A stretch of 64,000 bases of DNA from Methylomagnum ishizawai (GCF_900155475.1 NZ_FXAM01000001.1:917501-981500); one strand, 5' to 3'. Numbered from the stretch's first letter, positions 48,368 to 58,901 are shown. The notes: a model not told the origin generated them from the letters alone. Translations and numbers: made by a program.

Positions 48368-49852
48368 ATGACGCCCGAACAGTTCCAGCACTACGCCGAG
48401 CAAGGCTATAACCGCATCCCCCTCGCCCGCGAAGTCCTCGCCGATCTCGATACCCCTTTAAGCGCCTATCTCAAGCTGGCCGACGCGCCTTATACCTATT
48501 TGTTCGAGTCGGTCCACGGCGGCGAGCAATGGGGGCGATATTCCATCATCGGCCTGCCTTGCCGCACCGTCATCAGCGTGCGCGGCCCGGAAATCACGGT
48601 GGTCCGCGACGGCCAGCGCGTCGAGACCGCCACCCCGGCCCATCCGCTGGACTGGATTCGCGAGTATGCCGCCCGGTTCCGGGTGCCCGCGATTCCGGGT
48701 TTGCCGCGTTTCAGTGGCGGTTTGGTCGGTTATTTCGGCTACGAAACCATCCATTACATCGAACCGCGCCTCGCCACCGCCAAGCCCGACCCCATCGGCG
48801 CTCCCGATATCCTGTTGATGGTGTCGGAAGAGGTGCTGGTGTTCGACAACCTCAAGGGGCGGCTGCTGGTCATCACCCACGCCGATCCCACCGAACCCAA
48901 TGCCTATCCCGCCGCCCAGGACCGGCTCGATACCCTGATCCGTGGCCTGCGCCAGAACCGCCTACCCGCCCGCGAATTCAAAGTCCCCAAGCAGGTGGAG
49001 GAAAGCGAATTCGTTTCCGGTTTCACCCAGGAGGGCTATGAGAACGGCGTCCGCCGCATCAAGGACTACATCGTCGAGGGCGATGTGATGCAGGTGGTGT
49101 TGTCGCAACGCATGTCGATCCCGTACTCGGCCCCGCCCTTGGATTTATACCGCGCCCTGCGTTGCCTCAATCCCTCGCCCTATATGTTCCATATGAACCT
49201 GGGTGCGTTCCATATCGTGGGTTCCTCGCCGGAAATCCTGGTGCGCCTGGAAGAGGGCACCGTCACCGTGCGCCCCATCGCGGGTACCCGCCGCCGTGGC
49301 CGGACCCCGGAGGAAGACACGGCCTTGGAAAAGGATTTGCTGGCCGACCCCAAGGAAATCGCCGAACACCTGATGCTCATCGACCTCGGGCGCAACGACG
49401 CGGGCCGCGTGGCCGAAACCGGCACGGTCAAGGTCACGGATAAGATGATTATCGAGCGCTATTCGCACGTCATGCATATCGTGTCCAACGTGGTCGGCCA
49501 GTTGGCGAAGGACAGCGACGCTTTCGAGGTATTGAAAGCCACCTTCCCGGCTGGCACGGTCAGCGGTGCCCCGAAAATCCGCGCCATGGAAATCATCGCC
49601 GAATTGGAACCCGTGAAACGCGGGGTTTATTCGGGGGCGGTGGGTTATGTGGGCTGGTCCGGCAATCTCGACACCGCCATCGCCATCCGCACCGCCGTCA
49701 TCAAGGACGGCACCCTGCATATCCAGGCCGGTGCGGGCGTAGTGCATGATTCCGTGCCGCTCAACGAATGGGAAGAAACCTTGAACAAAGGCCGCGCGGT
49801 ATTCCGGGCGGTGGCGATGGCGGAAGCCGGGCTTGAAGGAGGACAGCCATGA
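48368..49852 (+). CDS. trpE: Anthranilate synthase component I
   Basis: Converts chorismate to anthranilate with ammonia from TrpG, the first step of tryptophan synthesis. The 494 residues are typical. The LFES sequence near residue 45 matches the LLES-type tryptophan feedback site. The catalytic half carries [47 protein letters not shown] and [18 protein letters not shown]. The upstream gap was searched for a Trp-rich leader peptide and none was found. It overlaps trpG by four bases. Confidence 0.96.
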   Translation: MTPEQFQHYAEQGYNRIPLAREVLADLDTPLSAYLKLADAPYTYLFESVHGGEQWGRYSIIGLPCRTVISVRGPEITVVRDGQRVETATPAHPLDWIREYAARFRVPAIPGLPRFSGGLVGYFGYETIHYIEPRLATAKPDPIGAPDILLMVSEEVLVFDNLKGRLLVITHADPTEPNAYPAAQDRLDTLIRGLRQNRLPAREFKVPKQVEESEFVSGFTQEGYENGVRRIKDYIVEGDVMQVVLSQRMSIPYSAPPLDLYRALRCLNPSPYMFHMNLGAFHIVGSSPEILVRLEEGTVTVRPIAGTRRRGRTPEEDTALEKDLLADPKEIAEHLMLIDLGRNDAGRVAETGTVKVTDKMIIERYSHVMHIVSNVVGQLAKDSDAFEVLKATFPAGTVSGAPKIRAMEIIAELEPVKRGVYSGAVGYVGWSGNLDTAIAIRTAVIKDGTLHIQAGAGVVHDSVPLNEWEETLNKGRAVFRAVAMAEAGLEGGQP

Positions 49853-50430
49853 AAGTCTTGATGATCGATAACTACGATTCGTTCACCTATAACCTGGTGC
49901 AATACCTGGCCGAACTCGGCGCGGAAGTCCGGGTGGTGCGTAATGACCAGATTGCGGTGGAAGAGATTGAAACCATCGACCCCGACAAGATCGTGATTTC
50001 CCCCGGCCCCTGTACGCCCAAGGAGGCGGGGATTTCGGTGGAAACCATCCGCCGCTATGCCGGGCGTTATCCGATCTTGGGGGTATGCCTGGGGCATCAG
50101 AGTATCGGCCATGCCTTCGGCGGTAATATCATCCACGCCAAGAGCATCATGCACGGCAAAACCTCGATGGTTTATCACCATAATATTGGGGTATTCCATG
50201 GGCTGAATAATCCGTTCCAGGCCACCCGCTATCATTCCCTGGTGATCGAGCAAGCGACTATTCCCGAGTGTCTGGAAATCACCGCTTGGACCGAGGATAA
50301 GGACGGGAAGATCGAGGAAATCATGGGCGTCCGCCATCGGGAATTGGATATCGAGGGGGTGCAGTTCCATCCCGAATCGATCCTGACCGAGCAGGGGCAT
50401 GAGTTGTTGGGGAATTTCTTGCGGCGGTAG
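49849..50430 (+). CDS. trpG: Anthranilate synthase component II (glutamine amidotransferase)
   Basis: Glutaminase subunit that supplies ammonia to TrpE; the closely related PabA could share this role in folate synthesis. The 193 residues are a class I glutamine amidotransferase. Features are [16 protein letters not shown] at the start, the nucleophile Cys in [12 protein letters not shown], and the His-Glu pair in VQFHPESIL. It overlaps the trpE stop, so the two are translationally coupled. Confidence 0.96.
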   Translation: MKVLMIDNYDSFTYNLVQYLAELGAEVRVVRNDQIAVEEIETIDPDKIVISPGPCTPKEAGISVETIRRYAGRYPILGVCLGHQSIGHAFGGNIIHAKSIMHGKTSMVYHHNIGVFHGLNNPFQATRYHSLVIEQATIPECLEITAWTEDKDGKIEEIMGVRHRELDIEGVQFHPESILTEQGHELLGNFLRR

Positions 50431-50491
50431 TTTTATCCGGGGCGGACGGATTCCCGTTCGCCCTCCATTCCCCGAGCATCGAGGTAAGGCC

Positions 50492-50935
50492 ATGAGCGCC
50501 ACTTTATACGAGAGGGATTTTTATACCTGGACCCAGCAACAATCCGAGTTACTGCGTACAGGCCGCTGGGACGAATTGGATACCAGCCATTTGATCGAGG
50601 AACTGGACAGCATGGGGGCGCGGGAGCGGCGGGAATTGGGGAATCGCTTGGCGGTTTTGCTGGCCCATCTGCTGAAATGGCAATATCAGCCCGACCGGCG
50701 CGGCAATAGCTGGCGGCGCACTATCAAAATCCAGCGCATCGAGATCAACGAGATATTGGCGGATAATCCAGGGCTGAAAAGCGAATTGACGGAGATATTC
50801 GCCAAGGCTTACGAGAAGGCGCGGATTTTGGCGGCGGATGAAACCCGGTTCGATGAGGATGTTTTTCCTGCCGAGCCGTGTTTTTCATTGGCCGCATCTT
50901 TGGATGCCGGGTTTTGGCCCGGCGCGGCGACTTAG
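50492..50935 (+). CDS. DUF29 family protein
   Basis: Family recognised, function unknown. From the ATG at 50492 the product is 147 residues and shows the DUF29 pattern. It opens YERDFYTWTQQQSELLR, followed by LDTSHLIEELDSMGARERREL and LLAHLLKWQYQPDRRGNSWR. It is mostly helical with no membrane segment. It sits between trpG and trpD with AT-richer DNA after it (50940-51070), so it may be a later insertion into the trp gene string. DUF29 genes are often found in several copies per genome. Confidence 0.85.
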   Translation: MSATLYERDFYTWTQQQSELLRTGRWDELDTSHLIEELDSMGARERRELGNRLAVLLAHLLKWQYQPDRRGNSWRRTIKIQRIEINEILADNPGLKSELTEIFAKAYEKARILAADETRFDEDVFPAEPCFSLAASLDAGFWPGAAT

Positions 50936-51037
50936 TGGAGTAACCAAGGCTAGATATGTTTGACGACCCAATGCTTATGGAATCTGTGGCTCCCGAGCAA
51001 GATGGGGGTGTTTCGCAATGATGTCGATATCAGTAAA

Positions 51038-51043
51038 TATAAT
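51038..51043 (+). promoter_or_regulatory. Possible internal promoter -10 before trpD
   Basis: A perfect TATAAT at 51038-51043 lies in an AT-rich patch 53 bases before the trpD start. No acceptable -35 sequence is found 16-18 bases upstream. An internal promoter would make sense because DUF29 and a 161-base gap separate trpD from trpG. Confidence 0.3.
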
Positions 51044-51096
51044 CTAATCATATCGCCTAAATTCCCGCCGCTTACTTAAACCCCCAAGGAACCCCC

Positions 51097-52122
51097 ATGG
51101 ACATCCCCGCCCTGCTCCAAACCCTCCTCGATAATCAAGACCTCGACCCCGCCCAGATGCGCGGGGCCATGCGGACCATCATGAGCGGTGGCGCGACCCC
51201 CGCCCAGATCGGCGCGTTCCTGGTGGCGCTCCGGGCCAAGGGTGAAAGCGTCGGCGAAGTGGTCGCCGCCGCCAAGGTCTTGCGGGAAATGTCCACCAAG
51301 GTGCCGGTCAAGGACGAACATCTGATCGATACCTGTGGCACCGGCGGCGACGGTGCCCGCACCTTCAATATCAGCACCGCCAGCGCCTTCGTGGTCGCCG
51401 CCGCCGGGGCCAAGGTCGCCAAGCATGGCAGCCGCTCGGTCTCCAGCAAATCCGGCAGCGCCGACGTGTTGGAAGCGGCGGGAGTCAATCTGGACCTGAC
51501 CCCGGACCAAGTGCGGGCCTGTATCGAGGAAGTCGGCCTCGGCTTCTTGTTCGCCCAGCGCCACCACGGCGCGATGAAATACGCCATCGGGCCGCGCCGC
51601 GAACTCGGCATCCGCACCATCTTCAACCTGCTGGGGCCGCTCACCAATCCGGCGGGCGCGAGCCATCAACTGGTCGGCGTGTATTCGGACGCCTGGATCG
51701 AACCCCTGGCCAACGCCCTGCGCGAACTCGGCAGCAGCCACGTCCTGGTGGTCCACGCCGAGGATGGGTTGGACGAAATCAGCATCGGCGCTCCCACCCA
51801 GGTCGCCGAGTTGCGGAACGGCCAGATCGAAACCTACACCCTGACCCCGGAACGCTTCGGCCTGCAACGCGCCCCGCTGGAAGTCCTGGCCGTCGATACG
51901 GCAGTGGAAAGCCTGCGCGCGGTGCGCGGCGTCTTGGGCGGTGCGCCCGGCCCGGCCCGCGATATCGTGCTGCTGAACGCCGGGGCCGCGATCTACGCCG
52001 CCGATTTGACCGACAGCCTGGAAGCGGGCGTCGAACGCGCCCAAGCCGCCATCGACAGCGGCGCGGCCCGCGCCAAGCTGGACCAACTCATCCATTTCAC
52101 CCAAGCCTTCGCCAAGCCATGA
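51097..52122 (+). CDS. trpD: Anthranilate phosphoribosyltransferase
   Basis: Transfers phosphoribose from PRPP to anthranilate, the second step of tryptophan synthesis. The 341 residues match the family. Features are the PRPP-binding [48 protein letters not shown] and [16 protein letters not shown] precedes the ATG. The stop overlaps the trpC start by four bases (ATGA). Confidence 0.97.
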   Translation: MDIPALLQTLLDNQDLDPAQMRGAMRTIMSGGATPAQIGAFLVALRAKGESVGEVVAAAKVLREMSTKVPVKDEHLIDTCGTGGDGARTFNISTASAFVVAAAGAKVAKHGSRSVSSKSGSADVLEAAGVNLDLTPDQVRACIEEVGLGFLFAQRHHGAMKYAIGPRRELGIRTIFNLLGPLTNPAGASHQLVGVYSDAWIEPLANALRELGSSHVLVVHAEDGLDEISIGAPTQVAELRNGQIETYTLTPERFGLQRAPLEVLAVDTAVESLRAVRGVLGGAPGPARDIVLLNAGAAIYAADLTDSLEAGVERAQAAIDSGAARAKLDQLIHFTQAFAKP

Positions 52123-52919
52123 GCCAGACCCCCGACATCCTCCAGAAAATCCTCCGCCGCAAAGCCGAGGAAATCGCCCAACGCCTCGCCCTGGTGTCCT
52201 TCCAGGACATGTTGCAACGCGCCGCCGCCGCCGATGCCCCGCGTGGGTTCGTGGATGCGCTGCGGGCCAAGGTCGCGGCGGGCCTCCCCGCCGTGATCGC
52301 CGAGATCAAGAAGGCCTCGCCCAGCAAGGGCGTGATGCGGCCCGAGTTCTATCCCGCGGCAATCGCCCAGAGTTATGCGAACCATGGCGCGGCCTGCCTT
52401 TCGGTGCTGACCGACCGGGATTTTTTCCAGGGTTCGGAGGACTATTTGCGGGAAGCCCGCGCCGCCTGCGCCCTGTCGGTGTTGCGCAAGGATTTCACGG
52501 TCGATCCCTACCAGGTGGTCGAGGCCCGCGCCATCGGGGCCGATTGCATCCTGTTGATCGCCGCCGCGCTGGACGATGCCCGCATGAAGGAACTGGCCGA
52601 CCTCGCCAGCGAGTTGGGGATGGATGTGCTGGTCGAGGTCCATGATGCCGCCGAACTGGAACGCGCCCTGAAGCTGGACCTGCCCATGATCGGCATCAAC
52701 AACCGCAACCTCCGCAGCTTCGAGGTCCACCTGGAAACCACGCTGGAACTCTTGGCGATGATCCCGGCGGGACGTTTGGTCGTGACCGAAAGCGGCATCC
52801 TGGCGCCGGAAGACGTGGCCTTGATGCGCGGTCGCGGGGTGCAGACCTTCCTGGTGGGCGAGGCGTTCATGCGGGCGGCGGAGCCGGGGCAAAAGCTGGC
52901 GGAGTTGTTCGGTTTTTAA
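52119..52919 (+). CDS. trpC: Indole-3-glycerol-phosphate synthase
   Basis: Closes the indole ring, converting CdRP to indole-3-glycerol phosphate. The 266-residue TIM barrel is the mono-functional form, without a TrpF domain. Motifs are [56 protein letters not shown] and the phosphate-binding ESGI. Together with trpE, trpG and trpD it completes the early tryptophan enzymes; trpF, trpB and trpA are not in the window. Confidence 0.97.
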   Translation: MSQTPDILQKILRRKAEEIAQRLALVSFQDMLQRAAAADAPRGFVDALRAKVAAGLPAVIAEIKKASPSKGVMRPEFYPAAIAQSYANHGAACLSVLTDRDFFQGSEDYLREARAACALSVLRKDFTVDPYQVVEARAIGADCILLIAAALDDARMKELADLASELGMDVLVEVHDAAELERALKLDLPMIGINNRNLRSFEVHLETTLELLAMIPAGRLVVTESGILAPEDVALMRGRGVQTFLVGEAFMRAAEPGQKLAELFGF

Positions 52920-52939
52920 GCGCGAGCCGAAGCTTTGAC

Positions 52940-52973
52940 GGTCCGGCGGATAAAAAAAAGCGTCCGCCGGACC
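52940..52973. terminator. Perfect 11-bp hairpin with A-rich loop after trpC
   Basis: GGTCCGGCGGA (52940-52950) pairs perfectly with TCCGCCGGACC (52963-52973). The 12-base loop contains eight A in a row. The large stem ends trpC transcripts in a strong structure but lacks a T-tract after it. On the minus strand a small GTCC/GGAC hairpin followed two bases later by eight T could terminate tsaC transcription. The element may thus serve both convergent genes. Confidence 0.55.
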
Positions 52974-53174
52974 ATCGCGAGGAGAGGGCGATGGGAGGCT
53001 GGACGCCGTTGCAAGGAACTTCCGCGCCGCCATTAGCGCTTGAAGGGGGGTGTACTTATATAAGCGGATTCCGTGCCAAACAGGCGTAGCCGGAAATCTT
53101 GGGAAATCGATGGGAGGGAGGCGGCGCTTTCGCACCATTGTCGGGCAAAAACCGCCCGAAAATTTGCCCAAGGT

Positions 53175-53729
53175 TCAACGTAGCCGTTTGCCGCTCACCG
53201 CTTCGTAGATCGGCGTGGGACCGCTGGCCCCGCCCAAGCGGCCCGGTACCAGCAGCGCGTCGGCGGCGGGGAAATGCTTGCGGATCGCGAGCGGGCCGCG
53301 GGCCGGGGGGTGTCCGCTCTTGTTGGCGCTGGTCGAGACCAAAGGCCCGCCGAAGGTCCGGCACAAGGCCGCCGCCCCCGGATGCGCCGTGACCCGCACC
53401 GCCAGGTTGCTGGACGCGCCCCGCAGCCAATCCGGCACCCAGGCCGCCGCCGGGACCACGAAGGTCACGGGGCCGGGCCAGGCGGCGAGCAGCCGGTCGT
53501 GGACTTGGGGATTGGGAATATCGAGGAAGGGTTCGACCTGGGCGAAACCGGCGGCGATCAGGATGAAGCCCTTGGCGGCGGAGCGGCCCTTGAGGCCCAA
53601 CAGGCGCTGGACCGCAGCCCGGTCCAGGGGGGCGCAGCCCAGGCCGTACACGCCTTCGGTCGGGTAGGCGATGAGTCCACCCCGGCGCAAATGCCGGGCG
53701 GCGAACCGGGCTTGGAACGGGGAAATCAC
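53175..53729 (-). CDS. tsaC: Threonylcarbamoyl-AMP synthase (TsaC/YrdC)
   Basis: Makes threonylcarbamoyl-AMP from threonine, bicarbonate and ATP for the t6A modification of tRNAs reading ANN codons. The 184 residues are the short TsaC form (no Sua5 domain). Motifs are GGLIAYPTEGVYGLGC, a KGRSAAKGFIL variant of the KxR loop, LAAWPGPVTFVVP and the C-terminal LVSTSANKSG. It is downstream of topA on the same strand, six bases apart, a gene pair seen in gammaproteobacteria. Confidence 0.94.
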   Translation of the reverse strand: MISPFQARFAARHLRRGGLIAYPTEGVYGLGCAPLDRAAVQRLLGLKGRSAAKGFILIAAGFAQVEPFLDIPNPQVHDRLLAAWPGPVTFVVPAAAWVPDWLRGASSNLAVRVTAHPGAAALCRTFGGPLVSTSANKSGHPPARGPLAIRKHFPAADALLVPGRLGGASGPTPIYEAVSGKRLR

Positions 53730-53735
53730 GGCGGG

Positions 53736-56042
53736 CTAGGCTTCCGAAGCCTCTTCCAGTGGCTCGCCTTCGTAGGGCACGGCGTAGTCGCAGTCCTTTT
53801 GCGGGCAGACTTTCTCGGTGCCGCGGCGCTTGGTGGTCTTCAGGGTGAGGATGGGCCAGCCGCATTTGGGGCAAGGCTCGTTGAGCGGCGGATTCCAGGC
53901 CGCGTACTTGCATTTGGGATAGGTCGGGCAGGAATAGAACAGCTTGCCGAACCGCGATTTGCGCTTGATGAGGTTGCCCTTGTGGCATTCCGGGCAGGGC
54001 ACGCCGGTGTCCTCGGGTTTCTCCAAGGGTTCGATGTGCTTGCAGGTGGGGTAGGCGCTGCACCCGATGAATTTGCCATAGCGGCCCGTCTTGATCGCCA
54101 ACGGCGAATCGCACAGCGGGCAGGTTTTGCCTTCGACGATCTCGGGGGGGGGCGGTTCGGCATCCTCTTTGAGATTGCGGGTGTATTTGCAGGTCGGGTA
54201 GTTGGTGCAGCCGACGAAGCGGCCATTACGTCCCAGCCGGATCGACAATTGGCTGCCGCACTCGGGGCATTGTTCGTCCAATTGTTCATGGGTCACGTCG
54301 GCCCGCTTGAGGCTTTCGTCCTTGGTCTCGATCAGGGATTTGAACGGACCCCAGAATTCCCGCATCAGCGGCACCCATTGCTTCTCGCCACGGGAGACGG
54401 CGTCGAGGTCGTCTTCCAGCAGGGCGGTGAAGTTGTAGTCCACGTATTGGGTGAAATGCTCGGTCAGGAATTTGTTGACCACGCTGCCCACGTCGGTCGG
54501 ACGGAAACGCTTGTTTTCCAGCTCGACATAATGGCGCTGCTGCAAGGTGGAAATGATGGCGGCGTAGGTGGAAGGACGGCCTATGCCGTATTCCTCCAGG
54601 GTTTTGACCAAGCTGGCCTCGGTGTAGCGCGGCGGCGGTTCGGTGAAGTGCTGGCCCGCGATCACGTCCAGCAGGTCGAGGGCTTGGCCTTCCTTCAGCG
54701 TGGGCAGGAAGCCTTCCTCGTCCTCGTTGGCCGCGCCGTCGTCCTTGCCTTCGAGGTAGACGCTCATGAAGCCCGGATTGACCACGGTGGAGCCGGTGGC
54801 GCGGAATACGCCCTTGTCGCCGCAGGCCAAATCGGCGGATACGGTCTTGATGGTGGCGTGGATCATTTGGCAAGCCACGGTGCGCTGCCAAATCAGGTTG
54901 TAGAGCTTGTACTGTTCGAGGCTCAGGAACGGCTTGACCTTGTCCGGCATGCGCAGGGCGGAAGTCGGGCGGATGGCCTCGTGGGCTTCCTGGGCGTTCT
55001 TGCTCTTGGTCTTGTACTGTGGCGGGGTTTTGGGCAGTTTGTCTTCGCCGAAGCGAGAAGCGATGAGGTCGCGCAGTTCCTGCACCGCCTCGTTGGCGAG
55101 GTTGACCGAATCGGTGCGCATATAGCTGATGAGCCCCACGCTTTCGCCGCCGAGGTCGATGCCCTCGTAGAGCTGCTGGGCGATGGTCATGGTGCGCTTG
55201 GTGGTGAAACCCAGCTTGCGGGCGGCTTCCTGCTGCATGGTGGAAGTGGTGAAGGGCGCGGCGGGATTGCGCTTGCGTTCCTTCTCCTCCACCTTGGCGA
55301 CCAAGAGCTTGCCCTGGGCGGCGGCGATCAAGGCGTCGCGGGCGGCATGGGCCTCCGCTTCCTGGGTGAGGCTGAATTGCTCCTGCTTTTCCCCGTCCAG
55401 ATGGGTGAGGCGGGCCTTGAGATTTTGCCCCTCGACCGCGGCGGTGGCTTCGATGGTCCAATATTCGCGGGTGACGAAGCGCTCGATCTCCTGTTCGCGC
55501 TCGACGATCATGCGCAGGGCGGGGCTTTGTACCCGGCCCGCCGAGAGGCCGCGGCGGATTTTCTTCCACAGCAAGGGCGAGAGCTTGAAGCCGACCAGAT
55601 AATCCAGGGCGCGGCGGGCCTGCTGGGCATTGATGAGGTCGGTCGAGAGCGGCTTGGGATGGGCGATGGCTTCGGTCACCGCCCGCTTGGTGATTTCATG
55701 GAACACCACCCGGTGGACGGGTTTGTCGTCCAGGAGCTCGCGTTCCTTGAGCAGTTCGTAGATATGCCAGGAAATGGCCTCGCCTTCGCGGTCGGGGTCG
55801 GTGGCGAGGAACAGCACGTCGGCCTTGCGGATGGCCTTGGCGATGGCCTGGACGTGCTTTTCGTTCTTCTCGATGACTTCGTATTTCATCGCGAAACCGT
55901 TGTCGGGATCGACCGCGCCCTCCTTGGGCACCAGGTCGCGCACATGGCCGTAGGAAGCCTGCACCTGGAAGTCCTTGCCCAGGTACTTCTCTATGGTTTT
56001 GGCTTTGGCCGGCGATTCGACTATGACCAGATTCTGACTCAT
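53736..56042 (-). CDS. topA: DNA topoisomerase I
   Basis: Type IA topoisomerase that relaxes negative supercoils behind RNA polymerase. The 768 residues begin with a Toprim domain (LVIVESPAKAKTIEKYLG; DPDREGEAISWH). The active-site region is SVGLISYMRTDSVNLA, with the nucleophilic Tyr just before MRTDS. The C-terminal part carries four four-cysteine zinc-ribbon repeats, beginning CPECGSQL, CPLCDSPL, CPECHKGN and CPKCGWPI. The total is shorter than E. coli TopA (865). It lies between smg and tsaC on the minus strand. Confidence 0.97.
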   Translation of the reverse strand: MSQNLVIVESPAKAKTIEKYLGKDFQVQASYGHVRDLVPKEGAVDPDNGFAMKYEVIEKNEKHVQAIAKAIRKADVLFLATDPDREGEAISWHIYELLKERELLDDKPVHRVVFHEITKRAVTEAIAHPKPLSTDLINAQQARRALDYLVGFKLSPLLWKKIRRGLSAGRVQSPALRMIVEREQEIERFVTREYWTIEATAAVEGQNLKARLTHLDGEKQEQFSLTQEAEAHAARDALIAAAQGKLLVAKVEEKERKRNPAAPFTTSTMQQEAARKLGFTTKRTMTIAQQLYEGIDLGGESVGLISYMRTDSVNLANEAVQELRDLIASRFGEDKLPKTPPQYKTKSKNAQEAHEAIRPTSALRMPDKVKPFLSLEQYKLYNLIWQRTVACQMIHATIKTVSADLACGDKGVFRATGSTVVNPGFMSVYLEGKDDGAANEDEEGFLPTLKEGQALDLLDVIAGQHFTEPPPRYTEASLVKTLEEYGIGRPSTYAAIISTLQQRHYVELENKRFRPTDVGSVVNKFLTEHFTQYVDYNFTALLEDDLDAVSRGEKQWVPLMREFWGPFKSLIETKDESLKRADVTHEQLDEQCPECGSQLSIRLGRNGRFVGCTNYPTCKYTRNLKEDAEPPPPEIVEGKTCPLCDSPLAIKTGRYGKFIGCSAYPTCKHIEPLEKPEDTGVPCPECHKGNLIKRKSRFGKLFYSCPTYPKCKYAAWNPPLNEPCPKCGWPILTLKTTKRRGTEKVCPQKDCDYAVPYEGEPLEEASEA

Positions 56043-56150
56043 CGAACTCTAGCTTGGGACTCGGCGGGAACGGACGGGCGTTCCCGGCGTTGAATAGGGC
56101 CATCCCCACGGGATGGAAGATGCCGCCGGACGGCGGGGATTCTTAGGGGG

Positions 56151-56618
56151 TCAATGCAGATAGGTGGGCAGGGTTTCGTAGACCAGCGTTTCCATGCGGG
56201 CGAAGGCGATTTCCTCGTCCGGCTGGCTGAACAACACCATCAGCACCACCCATTTGAGGTTTTCCAGCGAGATGGATTCCTCGTTGAAGGCCATGACGCG
56301 GTCGATCACCAGTTCGCGGCTTTCGGGGGTGAGGATGCCGCTTTGCTCTAGGAACAGGAGGAGGCCGCGGCATTCGGCATCGAGCTTGGCCATCTCCTGT
56401 TCGCAGAACACCCGGAACGCGGGGGATGAGACGGATTTGATGGCGTGGCGCTCGGTGAGCGATTCCAACCAGTCGAACGCCTTGTTGATTTCCGGTTGCG
56501 GAAAACCGGCTTCGAGCAATTCGGTGCGGATCACGTCGGGATCGGGCGCCGGATCGATTTCCCCGTCCATATAATTCTCGAACAGGTAAATCAACACATC
56601 GAATACGTTTTCTTTCAT
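56151..56618 (-). CDS. smg: Smg family protein (DUF494)
   Basis: Conserved gammaproteobacterial/betaproteobacterial protein of unknown biochemical function, encoded next to dprA. The 155 residues start MKENVFDVLIYLFENYMD, the family's typical opening, and are mainly helical and acidic. Another ATG is one codon upstream (56621). No clear ribosome binding site is seen, so translation may be coupled to dprA, whose stop is 38-40 bases upstream on this strand. Confidence 0.92.
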   Translation of the reverse strand: MKENVFDVLIYLFENYMDGEIDPAPDPDVIRTELLEAGFPQPEINKAFDWLESLTERHAIKSVSSPAFRVFCEQEMAKLDAECRGLLLFLEQSGILTPESRELVIDRVMAFNEESISLENLKWVVLMVLFSQPDEEIAFARMETLVYETLPTYLH

Positions 56619-56658
56619 CATCTAGTGATCTCACGCTGGATGGATAACGGGCTGGGGC

Positions 56659-57762
56659 TTATTTGATCCGGACATAGCATCCTCCGGGCGCGGATTCCAC
56701 GTAGCCTTGCAGTTCGAGCATCAGCAACATGGCGGCGATGGATTCCGGGCTCTCCCCAGTGACCGCCACTAGAGTATCCACGGAGGTTGGGTCGTACGCA
56801 ATAAATTTCAAGAGCGCCCAATGGGGTTCGTCGCCGCCGGGCGGAGGCAGTGGCGGGGGTTCCGGGCGTCCGGGCAGGGTCGTCGGGCCGAATTCCTCGA
56901 CGATATCCCGCACCGATTGCACCAGCTTGGCACCGTCTTGGATGAGGTCGTTGCAGCCTTTGGAAACCGGGCTATAAATCGAACCCGGCACGGCGAATAC
57001 TTCCCGGCCTTGTTCCAGGGCCAGCCGCGCCGTGATGAGGGAACCGGATTGCTCGGCGGCCTCGACCACCAAGGTGCCCAGCGATAAACCGCTGATGATG
57101 CGGTTGCGGCGTGGGAAATTGCCGGCCTTGGGTTCGGTGCCGGGTGGGAATTCGGACAGGATGGCACCGCCGCGTTCGACGATCTCCTGGGCCAGGGCGC
57201 GGTGCTGGCGCGGATAGATTTGGTCGGGACCGGTACCGGCGACGGCGAGGGTGATGCCGTTGCCGTCCAGGGCACCGCGATGGGCGGCGGCATCGATGCC
57301 CAGGGCCAAGCCGCTGGCCACCCCGTAGCCCGCCACCGCCAACTCCCGCGCCAGATGGTGTGCCGCCTTGCGCCCCGAGGCCGAGGGATTGCGGCTACCG
57401 ACCATGGCGACCTGGCGTAGCGACAGCGCCGCCGGTTCGCCCACGGCGAACAATAGCGGCGGCGGATCGGCGATTTCGCGGAGCAGGGCAGGATAGCGGG
57501 GATCGTGCAGGGTCAGGCAGTGGCGCTGGGAGCCGTTCAGCCAATCGAGGTCGCGGGCGACGCTGCCCCAGTCCGGGTTCTGGAAATAAGCGATGGTTTT
57601 CTCGGGGATTTTCAGCGCGGTCCAGGCGGCGGTACCGGCCTCGAACACCGCTTGGGGTGTGCCGAAATGGGAAAGGAGCGAAGCGAAACGGCGGCTACCG
57701 ATCAGCGGTGCCCGGTGCAGGGCCAGCCAATAGCGTAGATCGGAGCCGCTGTGCTCAGCCAA
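56659..57762 (-). CDS. dprA: DNA-processing protein DprA
   Basis: Loads RecA onto incoming single-stranded DNA during natural transformation; also kept in many non-competent species. The 367 residues contain the Rossmann-like DprA core with VGSRNPSASGRKAAHHLA, GLALGIDAAAHRGAL, FPPGTEPKAGNFPRRNRIIS and AAEQSGSLITARLALEQGREVFAVPGSI in order. A C-terminal winged-helix-like domain (about 300-367) follows. It stops next to smg and starts two bases from the LysM gene's end, so lysM-dprA-smg form one transcript. Confidence 0.95.
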   Translation of the reverse strand: MAEHSGSDLRYWLALHRAPLIGSRRFASLLSHFGTPQAVFEAGTAAWTALKIPEKTIAYFQNPDWGSVARDLDWLNGSQRHCLTLHDPRYPALLREIADPPPLLFAVGEPAALSLRQVAMVGSRNPSASGRKAAHHLARELAVAGYGVASGLALGIDAAAHRGALDGNGITLAVAGTGPDQIYPRQHRALAQEIVERGGAILSEFPPGTEPKAGNFPRRNRIISGLSLGTLVVEAAEQSGSLITARLALEQGREVFAVPGSIYSPVSKGCNDLIQDGAKLVQSVRDIVEEFGPTTLPGRPEPPPLPPPGGDEPHWALLKFIAYDPTSVDTLVAVTGESPESIAAMLLMLELQGYVESAPGGCYVRIK

Positions 57763-57764
57763 GG

Positions 57765-58901
57765 TCAGGGCGTTTGCACGGCGTCGAGGACGTGCAGGGC
57801 ACGGGCGGCGTGCATGACCAGGGCATAACTGACCCGCTCATAAGGCCGGAACACCATCAGCAGCCCGGCTTTTTGCTCCGGCGCATTGACGGTTTCGCCG
57901 CTGTAAGGGCCGATCAAGTCGCGGATCATCGTCCCGCGTTGCAGGATTTGCAGGACGTGCCCGACTTCGATGCCGTCGGCGGTGCCCCGGTCTAGGGCGA
58001 CGATGGAATATTGGCCGATTTGATTGACGCCGTTGACGACGCCGATGATGTGGCCCCGGACCTTGGATTTCGGTGCGTGGGGTTGGAAGGACAGGCGCAA
58101 TTGCTCCGAACGCAGGGGCAGCAGGCGGTCGCCGATCCGGGCTTCTTGCTCGGTGCGCTCGATGAACAAGGTCGCCGGATCGCCGACCTGCTCCACATGG
58201 GCATCGCCGATATAAACAGCCTCGTAGCCCAGGGTTTCGCCGGTGTCGGCGTCTTTATAGGGGTTGCCGCTGCGCAGCACGGTGTAGGCCGTGGGCGCGC
58301 CTTCGCCGATGGAGCGCACGAACATGCGGTTGCCATAGCCACCGATGATATGCTCGTCGGCGAAGGCCACCACATAGGGGGCTTGGTTCAGTTCATCCGG
58401 TCCCACCACCTGCGGCCGCGACAGGAACGGATGCACGATGTTCATGGGGATGGTGGGGATCGCCTGGGAGATGGGCTTGGAGCGGATGCGCGGACTCAGT
58501 TTTTGTTCATAGGGGTCGCTGTCTTCGTAGGCGGGGGCGCTGTCGTAACCGGCGTTTTCCAGGCCGATCTGGGGGACGCCGTTGACGTAGCTCAAGACCA
58601 GCGTATCGCCTGGGTAGATCAGGTCGGGATTGCGGATCTCGGGATTGATATGCCAGATTTCCGGCCATTGCCAAGGCCGGTTGAGGAAGCGCCCGGCGAT
58701 ATCCCACAGGGTGTCGCCCCGGACCACGGTGTAGCGGTCGGGATGGTTGGGGTTCAGTTCGAGGGTGTCGGCGAAGGCGAAGCCGCCGGACAAGCAGAGC
58801 GCCAAGGCGAGGCGGGATAACACCGACCAAACGCGCCGCGTCGAATACGAACGCCATGGCCGGGTGAATCGGGGGGAATTCAAGCGGGAGGGGATAGCCA
58901 T
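57765..58901 (-). CDS. LysM peptidoglycan-binding protein
   Basis: Exported protein with one LysM domain, encoded before dprA as in many gammaproteobacteria. The 378 residues have a positively charged N-terminus, a signal helix (about 28-44) and a LysM at about 57-103 ([17 protein letters not shown] ... IYPGDTL). A C-terminal domain of about 250 residues has no family I can name. The start ATG at 58901 gives a reasonable signal peptide. The divergent def gene begins 118 bases away. Likely periplasmic and wall-associated. Confidence 0.88.
   Translation of the reverse strand: MAIPSRLNSPRFTRPWRSYSTRRVWSVLSRLALALCLSGGFAFADTLELNPNHPDRYTVVRGDTLWDIAGRFLNRPWQWPEIWHINPEIRNPDLIYPGDTLVLSYVNGVPQIGLENAGYDSAPAYEDSDPYEQKLSPRIRSKPISQAIPTIPMNIVHPFLSRPQVVGPDELNQAPYVVAFADEHIIGGYGNRMFVRSIGEGAPTAYTVLRSGNPYKDADTGETLGYEAVYIGDAHVEQVGDPATLFIERTEQEARIGDRLLPLRSEQLRLSFQPHAPKSKVRGHIIGVVNGVNQIGQYSIVALDRGTADGIEVGHVLQILQRGTMIRDLIGPYSGETVNAPEQKAGLLMVFRPYERVSYALVMHAARALHVLDAVQTP

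Noticed and set aside
53274-56093. A 939-codon plus-strand frame opposite tsaC and topA.
   Set aside because: Antisense shadow of two unmistakable genes, crossing both without any domain of its own.
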